DNA of 64,000 nucleotides from Symbiodinium natans (taxonomy: Eukaryota > Sar > Dinophyceae > Suessiales > Symbiodiniaceae), in assembly GCA_905221605.1 (NCBI GenBank), contig CAJNDS010002205.1, positions 338,639 through 402,638 on the forward strand. The letters are read 5' to 3'. Below, one piece after another: positions 21,880 to 31,558 of the stretch (the stretch's first letter is position 1; every line of letters begins with the position of its first letter). The notes under the pieces were generated by a model, which searched no databases, was not told the DNA's origin, and saw nothing but the letters and a program-made list of their open reading frames with translations. The translations under genes were made by a program, and so were the position numbers.

Positions 21880-22480
21880 AACTTCAACCTTAAACCTTAG
21901 ACCCTAAAACCAGATACCCCTAAACCCCTAAGCCCCTTGTGTCTAAAACAAAAAACCCAAATATGTGCAACATACGAAAAAAAAACAAACAAAGAACACA
22001 GTAACAAAACCCTAGTGTTCTGTCTAAACAATAAGAGATTTACCTTAAAAATATGTTCAGAAATGATGCCTCAAAAAAAAGCTTGGAATGTTCAGTTTGC
22101 AGACTTAACAAAAATCGATTAGCAAGAAAGCAGCGCAGCCACATACCCGCAGCAAGGAACATATGAACGTATAATCCTTATTACTTTCTTCGTGTGGTTT
22201 TATTCTTTCGCAGTCTTTGCTTATTGGGTTTTTATCGGTTTTCTTAATAGGCCAGCGCTGGAATTTAACCCACGCGTGCTCGGAGGCTTCAGCTGGTATA
22301 CGCAAAGCAGATCGACTCGGTATTCCTTGCATGTTTAGCATCCGGCCTCTAACAATCAGACAACGCATTGCATGAATGCGCGCAATGCAGCTCAGATTTA
22401 TAAGGCAACTCTGAGATTGTGAGCCTTGCGCATATGCTGCCGCATTCAAGTTTCTGCTATCCCACGACAGTCCTTCCTTG
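21880..22480. other. Interval before the Cys-cluster gene
   Basis: Starts with a few degenerate CCCTAAA units (21890-21940), then A/T-rich sequence with no coding signal. The last ~100 bp before 22501 would hold the promoter or 5' end of the next gene; no recognisable element is seen. Confidence 0.4.
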
Positions 22481-22500
22481 AACTATCTCTTTGTTTCGCC

Positions 22501-23109
22501 ATGCCGCTGTCAAGCTTGGATGCAACCCAGCGAGCCCTTCGCGTCGCGCGTGCACAGTACAGCCGCGGGAAAGGTGACCTTCGTGAGTTGCTGCGTAAGC
22601 GACAGGCCACGGTAAAGAAGCAAAAGACCACCTTGAGGCAATTGGAAGACAAGGTTCGGGAAATGGACGGCGTTTTGTCCGAAGAGTGTTCTTCTTCATC
22701 CTCATTGCTGGGAAGTTCATCGTCTGACAGTGAGAGTGAGACTGACTCGGCAAGCTTTAAGGGCACACCTCCTAAGGAGAAAGCCTCGCCTGGGTTGAAG
22801 CCTCCTGAGGAGGAAGCAGTCCCGCAGGCTAAAACTAAAGCGAAAGCCAAAGCCAAAGCTCCACCGGTATCTCCGAAGGAGAAATCGATTGCTAAGGCGC
22901 CTCGTCGGTCCAAGCAGAATTTTCCTGAGATCCCTCCCGGAGAACCCGCGCCCAACCACAAGGGTAAACCTAACGCTGAAGGCGTACTCTACCCTGGATT
23001 TGCAAGGAAGGACCCTCGTCGTTGCGACTCGTGTGAGCAACTTCGGCGAGGGTTTGCCAGCTCGTCCAAGAAGCATAACCCAAACTGCGCGTGGAAGGTG
23101 CGAGGGTGA
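22501..23109 (+). CDS. Lys/Ala-rich protein with coiled coil and C-terminal Cys cluster
   Basis: A 202-residue single-exon frame from the first in-frame ATG (22501) to TGA. The open frame extends ~75 bp upstream without another ATG. Residues ~5-55 form a basic coiled-coil-like helix (ARAQYSRGKGDLRELLRKRQ). Next come an acidic Ser-rich stretch (SSSSDSESETDS), a Pro/Lys section with alternating AKAKAKA, and a C-terminal cluster C-x2-C-x16-C (RRCDSCEQLRRGFASSSKKH). The alternating charge and Cys cluster suggest a nucleic-acid-binding protein, perhaps gag-like or chromatin-linked; no family is recognised. An AATAAA lies ~30 bp after the stop (23141), as a poly(A) signal might. Its position just before the transposon-like block makes it a candidate accessory gene of that element, but nothing proves a link. 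Confidence 0.6.
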   Translation: MPLSSLDATQRALRVARAQYSRGKGDLRELLRKRQATVKKQKTTLRQLEDKVREMDGVLSEECSSSSSLLGSSSSDSESETDSASFKGTPPKEKASPGLKPPEEEAVPQAKTKAKAKAKAPPVSPKEKSIAKAPRRSKQNFPEIPPGEPAPNHKGKPNAEGVLYPGFARKDPRRCDSCEQLRRGFASSSKKHNPNCAWKVRG

Positions 23110-23299
23110 GCTTTGGAGCAACAGCGCACGGTGCCAAAATAAAGCATGGAATGTGCTTCAGCGACAACAGCATAGAGGTAAGTCTGTACCAAGTCACTCT
23201 AATAAGCATAGCCTTCCCTGCCATAGTGTTAACTCAAGACAGCGTGCAGTTTACTTCATATGTTTGCATGCACTCTTTCCAAACATAAGCAGTGCTCGG

Positions 23300-24300
23300 T
23301 ATTCCACGCCAGGTCTCATCTGATTGCAGACCAAGATCTCCCAGCGCTTAAAGAACAAGGCGTGGTTGACAGAATTCCTACAGTGTTCCGACAGTGTCTA
23401 CTGATTTAGTATTTCTACAGGGTTGCTAGTGCCGGAATTCTTGAGGGCTTCGCCGCAGCAGGGTCCAGTTGTACAAAAGTAAACAACACAGAGACTCAGA
23501 GGCCACGGGTCACCCGTAAAGCAGCCCAGAATGCATACAAGCAGTGTCCATCAACATAATCAAATTCACAGCAGGCTGTTGGAGCGGCAGCTTCCGTTAG
23601 TAAATGCATCCACAACACAGGGTCAGAAGTGAAGCCTCGAGCTGCGCAGGTCGGTCGCACAACTATGTGCGCCTGAGCAAAAACAAGGTTGCCAGCTAGA
23701 GTTTTCACTATTATGATAAGTTTGAGCTCCGCAATCTTATGTTATCGTGCTTATGGTAACTTTAGCTTCGCCATCCTCAGTTAACAGACTTGTCGTAGAC
23801 TATCTATCATAATTGTGATAAGTTCTTATGTTTATGATAGGTTGTCATCGTCGTGGTAGTTGTATATGATTATAACTTCCTCCAGGTGTTAAATATTGCG
23901 ACCTACATTTTTTTTGTACGGTAAACTACACCAAAACTAAGGGGCGCGATTCTTGTGGTCTGGATGTTTTGGAATTCCGAGCTGCGCCAAAAAGTACAAG
24001 CATATATTGTCACGCATGTAAGCACAGTACTACATGAGAACAATACTCTTCGTCTTCAAAGACACATGCTCGATAAAGAATTGCGTTTCTTGTATGACTT
24101 CAACATATTTCAACTGCGTATGTGCCTTGACTTTGCTTTGCAGTATCGCACGAAACAATCGTGAATATCACTCTCGCGCGAAACAGGACAATACTTTTCA
24201 CCAATTTTACAGATAACTAATAATCTCCGAGTTATCAGCTGTGTCAAGCCACAGATGGCGAAGCTCGATTAATGAATGAACTAGATTAATTAAATAAGCT
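23300..24300. other. A/T-rich non-coding interval
   Basis: No coding signal recognised. GATAAG/CTTATC words recur at 23715-23850. If the giant element has a left terminus it could lie anywhere from here to 27.1 kb, but no inverted or direct match to 38.6-39.3 kb was found by eye. Confidence 0.35.
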
Positions 24301-24311
24301 CATATAAAAAT

Positions 24312-24716
24312 ATGAAAACACGGTTTGGAGCCAAGCCCTTTAAAATAATTGAATTAGTCAAATTAAGTAAAGTAATTCAATCAGGAAAACTATTTAAACT
24401 AACTGGATTCTTTACATTCCGAAAATTAAAAGACATTATTTTAAATAAATTAACAACGCAGGTTTTCTCATCTGACACAGGATGCTTTGCGTTCTATGCA
24501 TGTTTTTTGTCTATTTCGAAGCCTGCAATTACTAAAACGTTAGTTGGAGGAGTATGCTCGAAAAACATTTCAAGCATGTTATTATCTCGAGCACGTTGCA
24601 GCCGGTCACACAGCATACATCAAGATAAAGTTGACGACGCAGCCTTTTCTAGCGCCAAGCTTCTAACAATCACAGACGTTTCGCACATTCAGGCCGCCTC
24701 TGCCTCAGCAAGATAA
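24312..24716 (+). CDS. Small hypothetical ORF, AT-rich
   Basis: A 134-codon ATG-to-stop frame. It begins with a basic/hydrophobic stretch (KPFKIIELVKLSKVIQSGKL), has a Cys/Phe-rich centre, and ends Ala/Ser-rich. Composition is plausible, but the AT-rich context gives long frames by chance less readily than it gives Lys/Ile-rich residues. No family recognised. Confidence 0.3.
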   Translation: MKTRFGAKPFKIIELVKLSKVIQSGKLFKLTGFFTFRKLKDIILNKLTTQVFSSDTGCFAFYACFLSISKPAITKTLVGGVCSKNISSMLLSRARCSRSHSIHQDKVDDAAFSSAKLLTITDVSHIQAASASAR

Positions 24717-24719
24717 CTC

Positions 24720-25940
24720 ATTTACAACTCACATGACACATAACGAATGCCGTTTGTACAAAAACCTGAACTCCGAGGTCCTGATGTTGCGCTGGTCAAG
24801 ATTGCAGTGGTTTGGTGGCGAGGACTGCGCGTGACTGGGATGTATGAGTTCGCGTAGCGATTCACAGTGTCACTGTTGTTTCCTGTATGTGTCGCGCGTA
24901 CTTGTACTTGAGTAAGGTACGAGGCCGCAAGCCCGGCCGATGACGCGCCAATTCGACCACGTCATCTAGCTGCATGAGCAGGTGTGTGCATACGCGACTC
25001 AACGAAATAGCTAAGGGACTCCGGTCGTGCGTATCCCTCGCTGGCGAACGGATTTGTCTTATACTCAGCACTGATTGTTATTGCGCTTATTATTATTGTT
25101 GTTGCTATTATTGCGTCACTTTCTTTCTTCTCGAGGACATCCTTCACCGTGAGGACGCCAGCCGAGTTTTTCAAGGAGTATAGCGCTTAAGCTTCTCACA
25201 CTTGCTAAAACACTGTACAAGTCAGAGCACACACTCATCGTAGAGCCAACACCTAGGCTTCAGGCATCGGAGCCGTCTCAATGCCTTGAAGCATCCGCAA
25301 AGCAAAGGACTCAGTCCTTTTATTTTTTTATAATCTCGACTCAGTGCACGCGACACATTTACTTCAATCATGCTTACGCAAGGCCTCCTTCAACTGCTCC
25401 GAAAACGCGATCCGTCAATTGTCTGGACCTTGGATGTTGGTTTCAAGTCCTGTGTGCGTGAGTTGCAGTCGTGTAGCTTTTCTACGTTAGGGCACCTGGA
25501 TCCCAATGGCCGATGGAAGAGGACTTAAACAGCTGTTACCGCTTAGACGTGTTGTTGCGCGTGCAACTTGTCAGGACCAAGCACAGCTTCGACGCGTGTG
25601 TGTCGCTTGATGACAATGTAAATGAATATATCGCCTTCTGACGCATAGTCTTTAACAATAGTACGCAAACATACTGCCAAGGAAATCCGGTGCCTTCCCT
25701 GTACTTGCGAACAACGCGTGTGGAACTTATCATTTCTTTCTGACTGTCTAGTAGTTACTAAGCATTTCTTCCAGAAGAACTGCGCTCTAGACCACTGCCG
25801 ACGCAAGTCGTGCCTTTCATCTCAAGGTCTGCAACGTCACAAGACGTTGAAGCACTTGTGGAAGAGAAGTCATGACCTTAGCTACTTTTTTGCACACGCC
25901 AAAAATGTGTGTGAAGTTGCACGCTAACTCAACCAAATCA
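24720..25940. other. Interval with only weak exon-like pieces
   Basis: Frames are short on both strands. The best is plus strand 25760-25925 (SQGLQRHKTLKHLWKRSHDL then SYFFAHAKNVCEVAR). I cannot assign genes. The base composition is closer to the 27-38.6 kb block than to the 0-12 kb region. Confidence 0.3.
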
Positions 25941-25944
25941 GGAA

Positions 25945-26262
25945 CAGCTGTCGCGCAACGGAGTGCTCGTCGCAGTCGAAAGCTGGACCGCCCTTAAGCA
26001 GCATCGAGGAGCTGCCTGACATTGAGTGCGAACCCAAGCTTAAGTGAAATACAATTGAGGTGAACATGGAAACAGTCGCGACCTTAGATAGTTTATGTCT
26101 CGGCTACAAAGAAAAGTTATAAGGCAGCGCACTGCATTAATTACTTCAGGAGAAACTACCGCTCGACTGAGTGCTGGTCACAGCTGGAAGCTGGATTCCT
26201 TTTGAGCGGCATCGACAAGCTGCTTTACATGGAGTGCAAACCCAAGTTAAAGTGAAATGTTT
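25945..26262 (+). repeat. Diverged direct duplication of a short coding-like unit
   Basis: Sequence 25958-26050 recurs at 26164-26255, about 207 bp apart, at roughly 70% identity. Translated, both read the same way and end at the same place: TECSSQSKAGPPLSSIEELP (then DIECEPKLK, stop) and TECWSQLEAGFLLSGIDKLL (then YMECKPKLK, stop). Conserved protein reading with diverged DNA suggests a duplicated exon or small domain. Confidence 0.6.
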
Positions 26263-26299
26263 TAATTCGCACATGGAGTCAAGCACGCAGGGACAGTCC

Positions 26300-27110
26300 C
26301 AGTGCAGGCGAACCGCTTCTGTTGCGTCAGCGCCCTAAGAGTAGCTGCCACACATGAGTGACGAGTCAGTCGAGCACAGCCCACGTACCAAGCTGTTAAT
26401 TATGTCCCTGCAACAGGTTTGAGAACATGCCGCTGATCCCGGCCGACTTGACGCCCTGGAATAATACGCCAATGAACACATGTGACTTGTCTCAAGCAAG
26501 CGAAGTAACGCATGCATCTTCCCGTATAACATTACATCATGTCAGGGGTGTCGACCGGCTTCTGCAAGAAGCAGTTGTTCGAGGGCAGCATCTGGGATGA
26601 CATTTGCCTCTCGTCCTGTAATTAAATTAAATAAATCAGATACTTTCGCAGAAAGAATGTTTCTGGGTAAGGCGACGACATTGCCAAGAACATGTTTATC
26701 AGAATGCTGCGCACCAGCCGGAAGAATGTGTCGCAGGACATGGATAAAGCACATCATTTCTTAAACAACTCATTATCTTGGACAGGAATCCGTTGTCTGG
26801 CAGTCGATCTCGAGACCTGCCTGGCACAGAGGCTTCGGTCGCCGAGGCACACGCGTGATCCATTATCATCAGTGTTACCGCACTCAAGTCAGAACATCAT
26901 TGCGACCATGCTGCCTAGGCCGCAATTTTCGGACCATCTGCCGCAAGCAAAACAAGAAGAAGCAGTCAGACTCCACCAGTGTCTTGAAGACATTGTTTAC
27001 TCAACGAAATAGCGCACCTGGTACCAGTGTGTTTCCTTCTAGTCAATACTGTGCCAGAACAAGATTCATCGTTGAAAACAGATGCATTGATGTTAAGATG
27101 TAATACGCTG
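26300..27110. other. Interval with no assigned gene
   Basis: Several open frames of 60-106 codons on both strands, none convincing. It may hold the 5' exons or promoter of the element below. Confidence 0.3.
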
Positions 27111-27123
27111 AGGTCTTCGTGAC

Positions 27124-27850
27124 ATGCTGCAGATCTTCCAGGGTAACGGCGTCCACTTGAACTACAGTCGCCACGGTCCTTTCTGGACCTCCGCCGACTA
27201 CGACAGTTCTGCGCTTCGTTTTGTGGGCACACACCTCTGGTCGAAACAGCGAGGTCGCTGGGAACTTTTAATTAACACAATTCAGATGTATAGTACTTTG
27301 ACATTGAACACGTGCGGACGCAAAGGTACACGCCAATACAAAGACGTCTGCATGCTGGATTCTTTGCTTGCGCATGGCTTCAAAGTGGCCTACAATCGAG
27401 ACGGGCCTTTTTGGGCTCTCTCCGACGGAAATTCACTCCTACTACCGTTCGAGATTCTTGTTAGGCATGAAGACGTTGCGCTTATGAGTACTCGATTCAA
27501 CATATTTGTTTAACAGCCAAGGAAGGAGTTGGTCGAGGTGGAGTCCAAAGACATGTCGGAACACGGCGACTACATTGTCGGTGATCGCGATCACTTCATA
27601 CCAATCCGCTGTAACGAAGACGGCTATGCCATTAACTTCGGCAATCGACGTCACAAGTGGCGCCGAGCACTTCCGCTCGACACGTTGAAGGCGTTTGTAC
27701 GATCTCGGATCGCCTCTTCACATGTTTCTTTACATTATGCCAGGCTGCCTGGTGGTTGTGTCCCTCAACTGGAGTCGTGTACTTCAACAGCAACAACGCG
27801 CACATCGTATATCGACTTCAGGTCTGCCTTAAGTTTCAAATGTTCTGCTT
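27124..27850 (+). CDS. 5' exons of the element: aromatic-rich repeats
   Basis: Exon-like pieces carry a short motif repeated with variation. 27145-27270 contains GVHLNYSRHGPFWTSADYDS. 27380-27455 contains GFKVAYNRDGPFWALSDGNS. 27520-27690 contains YIVGDRDHFIPIRCNEDGYA, then INFGNRRHKWRRALPL. The repeat is G-x-x-(hydrophobic)-N/Y-x-R-x-G-P-F-W. A splice acceptor (AACAG) lies at 27512-27516, just after a stop in the preceding frame. Introns appear to be ~60-100 bp. I do not recognise the domain; the pattern suggests several copies of a small beta-rich unit. Confidence 0.45.
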
Positions 27851-28026
27851 AGATTTTATCAGTAAATTCTGCCAGGCACTCTCTGACAGGAACTGCGACT
27901 TGCCCACGACTGATTATCTCGGATCCGGTTTTGAGCTGCTAGACTCAGTTCATGTTAAAATAACAGCGTGCGCACGGAATTCTCACCTGCTTCAGTAGCT
28001 GTTTGTGATCGCTTCTTTTTCGTAAG

Positions 28027-28259
28027 GCAGTGGATGAAGGACATGATGCGTGACGACCTGATGTCATGTCCGAAAACATGGACTCTCCAAGACGTTTTTG
28101 AGATTCCCGGCATGACCGAGGCGCTATACTTAGCGGTTATCGTGTCCGTACGCATGTATGCTAAAGGTGCAAGTCAAAGCGATCAGGCTTACTTCAGTGC
28201 GACCGGAGAAAGCGAGGCCTTTTGGCGTGTGCATTTACGCGACTCATGCATATTTCACT
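28027..28259 (+). CDS. Exon of the element, unrecognised
   Basis: Bounded by CGTAAG before 28027 and by a GTAAGC donor at 28260, it reads MKDMMRDDLMSCPKTWTLQD, then VFEIPGMTEALYLAVIVSVR and GESEAFWRVHLRDSCIFH. The donor starts a 64-bp GT-AG intron (28260-28323), the clearest in the block. Confidence 0.55.
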
Positions 28260-28667
28260 GTAAGCAAACACAAAGAATGAATACATTTAAGCATAACGCA
28301 TAACAAAACTTCTTGTAACACAGGCGAGCTCATCGACTTGCGCCCAAGCAGCATCATCCACAGGCTCCGCCGGAAAGGCAGGATTCGCACCCTTAGACAC
28401 AAAGAACAAATGCAATTAGACGTAACGCATGACAAAACTACGTTTAACACAGGCGCGCTCATCGACTTGCGCCCAAGCAGCATCATCCACAGGCTCCGCC
28501 GGAAAGGCAGGATTCACACCCTTAGACACAAAGAACAAAAGCAATTAGACGTAACGCATGACAAAACTACGTTTAACACAGGCGCGCTCATCGACTTGCG
28601 CCCAAGCATCACCATCCACAGGCTCCACCGGAAAGGCAGGACTCACATCCTTAGACGTGACAGTGAG
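28260..28667 (+). repeat. 129-bp tandem repeat containing exon plus intron-derived sequence
   Basis: The unit begins at 28321, 28450 and 28579 (period 129 bp, 43 codons). Each copy has ~68 bp of exon (ELIDLRPSSIIHRLRRKGRI in copy 1) followed by ~61 bp matching the upstream GT-AG intron at 28260-28323. In the copies the GT donor has become CTTAGA, while the 3' end (AACACAG) is kept. The frame is open through all copies (28338-28673), so the former intron could be translated (HKEQ(M/K)QLDVTHDKTTFNTG). Confidence 0.85.
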
Positions 28668-28713
28668 CGATGAGTTGTAGCTGATACTATTTTGCGTGGT
28701 GGGACGTGCTTCA

Positions 28714-29210
28714 GGCGAAGATTTCTTCATACAAGATTCCCGCTGATTTCGCACCATTCCGGCTTGCGCCGCACATAGAATGGAGGGTCAACAATGATTG
28801 GGCTGTGGTGCGCAGGAAACAAGGCATTGCTCCACCAGCAAATCACGAAGATGTGGCAGAATCATGCCCAGAAGCCTGGGAGTTGCATCCTCAACACCCA
28901 GTGCTGAGAACGCTAGGATTTCCACGAGGTTTTCCTGGCGCTATGCTCTACTGCCCTACATGGAAAACTGCTTTCTGGACAGATAGCATCTCAGAATCAT
29001 GGAACCTGTTCTACGAGTACTTCAAGATTATGGCCACGTCAACATCATCCGACACAAGGCCTGAGTCAGACTAACCTGATATGTTGCGGTAAATAACGAG
29101 CGTCATATTTATATTTTAAGGTCGACGATTGATTCCGACGAAATCGACGTTGGCGTCGCTCCTGCCAGTCCGAAACTGCATCCTGACATAGATGAAGCAC
29201 TGACGCAAGG
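28714..29210 (+). CDS. Exons of the element, unrecognised
   Basis: After an acceptor CTTCAG (ends 28713), the frame reads AKISSYKIPADFAPFRLAPH, IEWRVNNDWAVVRRKQGIAP, then HPVLRTLGFPRGFPGAMLYC and TWKTAFWTDSISESWNLFYE, closing near 29070. A short exon 29121-29208 follows (STIDSDEIDVGVAPASPKLH) with AAG before it and a GTACTG donor after it. Domains unknown; the W/F/G-rich motifs recall the repeats of 27.1-27.7 kb. Confidence 0.5.
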
Positions 29211-29704
29211 TACTGCGTACATTTTATAGTGTATTCATCATGTTAGATTTGAACTTGAATGCGCCGCAATGCTTCTCTGCAATCATACCGATATAAGCAT
29301 TCTTAATCCTCCGATCGTATTCTGAGGTCGCGACTGGAAGCCGAGGCAATCGGCGCTAGCGTCGCAGACACGAGCCCAACAATGCTTCTCAACATGGATT
29401 CGTAGCAAACGCCTTGAAGGTCAAGCGGCATGTTCGCATTCCAAGGTCACCTACTGCGTTCACTGCCACAGCTGAAGTGCACGTTGAGACTGCGATTCGA
29501 AGAAGGCTTCTTGTCAAGGGTATGTACTTAATACATTTGTGCGCGCGCTCTTTACTTGGAAGCTAGATGTTATAATTTAGCTTTCTGCAATTCCTAGCAG
29601 CTGACAGGTGGTCTCGACAACAGAACTTGACTTCGGACGTGCGTCTTGGAATACATTTGTTCGACTGTCATTGCGTCTAACCTTTGAACGAAATACATAA
29701 CGTT
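29211..29704 (+). other. Intron-rich stretch of the element
   Basis: Mostly intron-like, with short exon-like pieces between. GTATGTACTT at 29520 to CCTAGCAG near 29602 is a plausible ~83-bp GT-AG intron. No domain recognised. Confidence 0.4.
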
Positions 29705-31245
29705 ACTTAGGTCAAACATCGCAAAACTTCCAGTTCGCAGATGGCATCGTCCCACCGCTGCAAGAGATTTCTTGGGCGGTTCTGACGCTGCTTCACTCTG
29801 TCACCGAGAGAGTCTGCAGCAACCACAGCCTTTGCGGCCCAACTTATTGTCTGTGTCAGTGCTGGAGAAAGCAGCGAGCAGTCGGTGTGGAAGAGACTAT
29901 CTTGCCGGCGGCAACAGAAAGCCTCACAGCGGAAGGTGTGACGCTCAAGCAGCGATTCCATTGGAAGTGTTGACGTCATTGCCTCTTTACTTTTGCGACT
30001 ATCGGTACTTACATATTCTGGCAGCAACTTCAACGTCAATGCTGGCATCTACACGTCGGAAACGTAACTGGGACAACAGAGATGTAGATCTCGACAATCA
30101 GCAGGATCTACTGGTGACGCAAAGACTTCGATCCATGGCAGCTCTTGTTGCTACGGCTCGGAGCATATCCGTGAACCTACATCAGCTTTCAATGTTTCTG
30201 AACATACCTCAGAATGTGAGACTGTGCTGGAACGTAGAAGCCCTTCCACCTCAGATTGCTTTCAACAGCTTCAAGTTTGGCTGCATTTCCACGGCACCCT
30301 TGATGGGCTGCGCTGATTTCCATGTATTCTTGCCTGACGATGTGCGAGGTCTGTACGTGGGTGTTAAAGAATTTCGAGGTGAACGGAAATCGTACTGCCG
30401 AATAGATAATGTGTTTCAAGACACAATTACCTGGTCAATGGGCGTTAACCAGCACCCTGTCATGCCCCATAGATCTGCGAGCAGACATGCCCCTCGGCCA
30501 AATGCTATTAATACCTTTCAGATCCGCTGGAACGATCGCAATTTTGCGATAGCACTCAACGGAGAAGGGGTTTCTCATTGTCGACTGCGGCAAGAGCACG
30601 TCAACGGTGCAGCGCCGCCGCTGTCCGACGTCGTCTTCATGGCCTTCGGTCGGGGACGATACATTCCAGCTCCACTTTTCTTGCCGCTGTCCTCGCCTAT
30701 TCAGCTGAACTCTCAGATACAATGCGGCATTTGTAATCGATACTATCCTTTGGACAGACCGAGATGGAGTGTTTGCCCCCTTTGCAACACCTGGATCTGC
30801 AGCACGCACTGCGAGCGATCGCCGTCAAGACGATGTCCGCATTGCGTCATGCAGTTGAGCGATTACTTGGGTGGATCGGAGGACGCTATGATTGACGCGG
30901 TCGTCCTGGACGCGTATCGAAGAGGACTTTACTACAGTCATAACGATCTTGTGATGTTGTTTGTACTCATTGAGTATATGTTTTGTCCGCAAGCTTTAAT
31001 ATTAACAAGTCCAGGAGACTCACACGCTATCAGTTCTAGCTCAGCAACTGCGCGGGTGTCGCTGTCAGAAAGTAAGCCTTATCAGTTCAACTGGAGATTG
31101 CTCTTCCGAAGAGACTACCACACTTGCTTCGTCCACTCGCTGAACGTACGCAGCAGAGACCCTTCGATGCATTCATGTATTTCCTTCGAATCAACCAGGT
31201 GCATCGCGTAGCAGACATGATCATATATATGTTGTTTTACGCCGT
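29705..31245 (+). CDS. Beta-rich domain plus RING-like Cys cluster protein
   Basis: Two or three exons. 29705-29960 reads FADGIVPPLQEISWAVLTLL and on to LTAEGVTLKQRFHWKC. A long exon from ~30020 reads DVDLDNQQDLLVTQRLRSMA, then a probable beta-sandwich: FGCISTAPLMGCADFHVFLP, DVRGLYVGVKEFRGERKSYC, FQIRWNDRNFAIALNGEGVS. A zinc-binding cluster follows from 30723 (CGICNRYY...CPLCNTWICSTHCE...CPHC; spacing C-x2-C, C-x2-C, C-x4-C-x3-H/C, C-x2-C) resembling a RING or treble clef. A GTAAGC donor lies near 31071, then an exon with PHLLRPLAERTQQRPFDAFM (31110-31245). A RING-like protein beside an OTU-like protease hints at ubiquitin handling; that is inference. Confidence 0.55.
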
Positions 31246-31299
31246 TAGTTGATGAGTCGCACAGGAATATAGATCTTTTCTGCTCAAGCTCGCGTTGAG

Positions 31300-31558
31300 T
31301 CGATGCGATGCTATGTCAGGATTACTGCGGTGGGTCGTTGGACGAAATGGACGTGGAGCAGAATAGCGAATCTGCTTTCGGTCGTGCCTTTCACGCAAAA
31401 TTGCGCGAACACTATCACACATACTGTTTGATTTTGACTTTTCGCATTCATTATGTTGCAGCAGTACTCTCGGCGTATTATCCTGTCACGCACGCTCGCT
31501 GTCGATACACCACTGAGGCTGGTGGGAGGCTCCTCTTCCGCTTCTCGTCGGTAGCGTT
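31300..31558. other. Interval between element exons
   Basis: No clear exon; probable intron or spacer between the RING-like section and the nuclease section. Confidence 0.35.
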
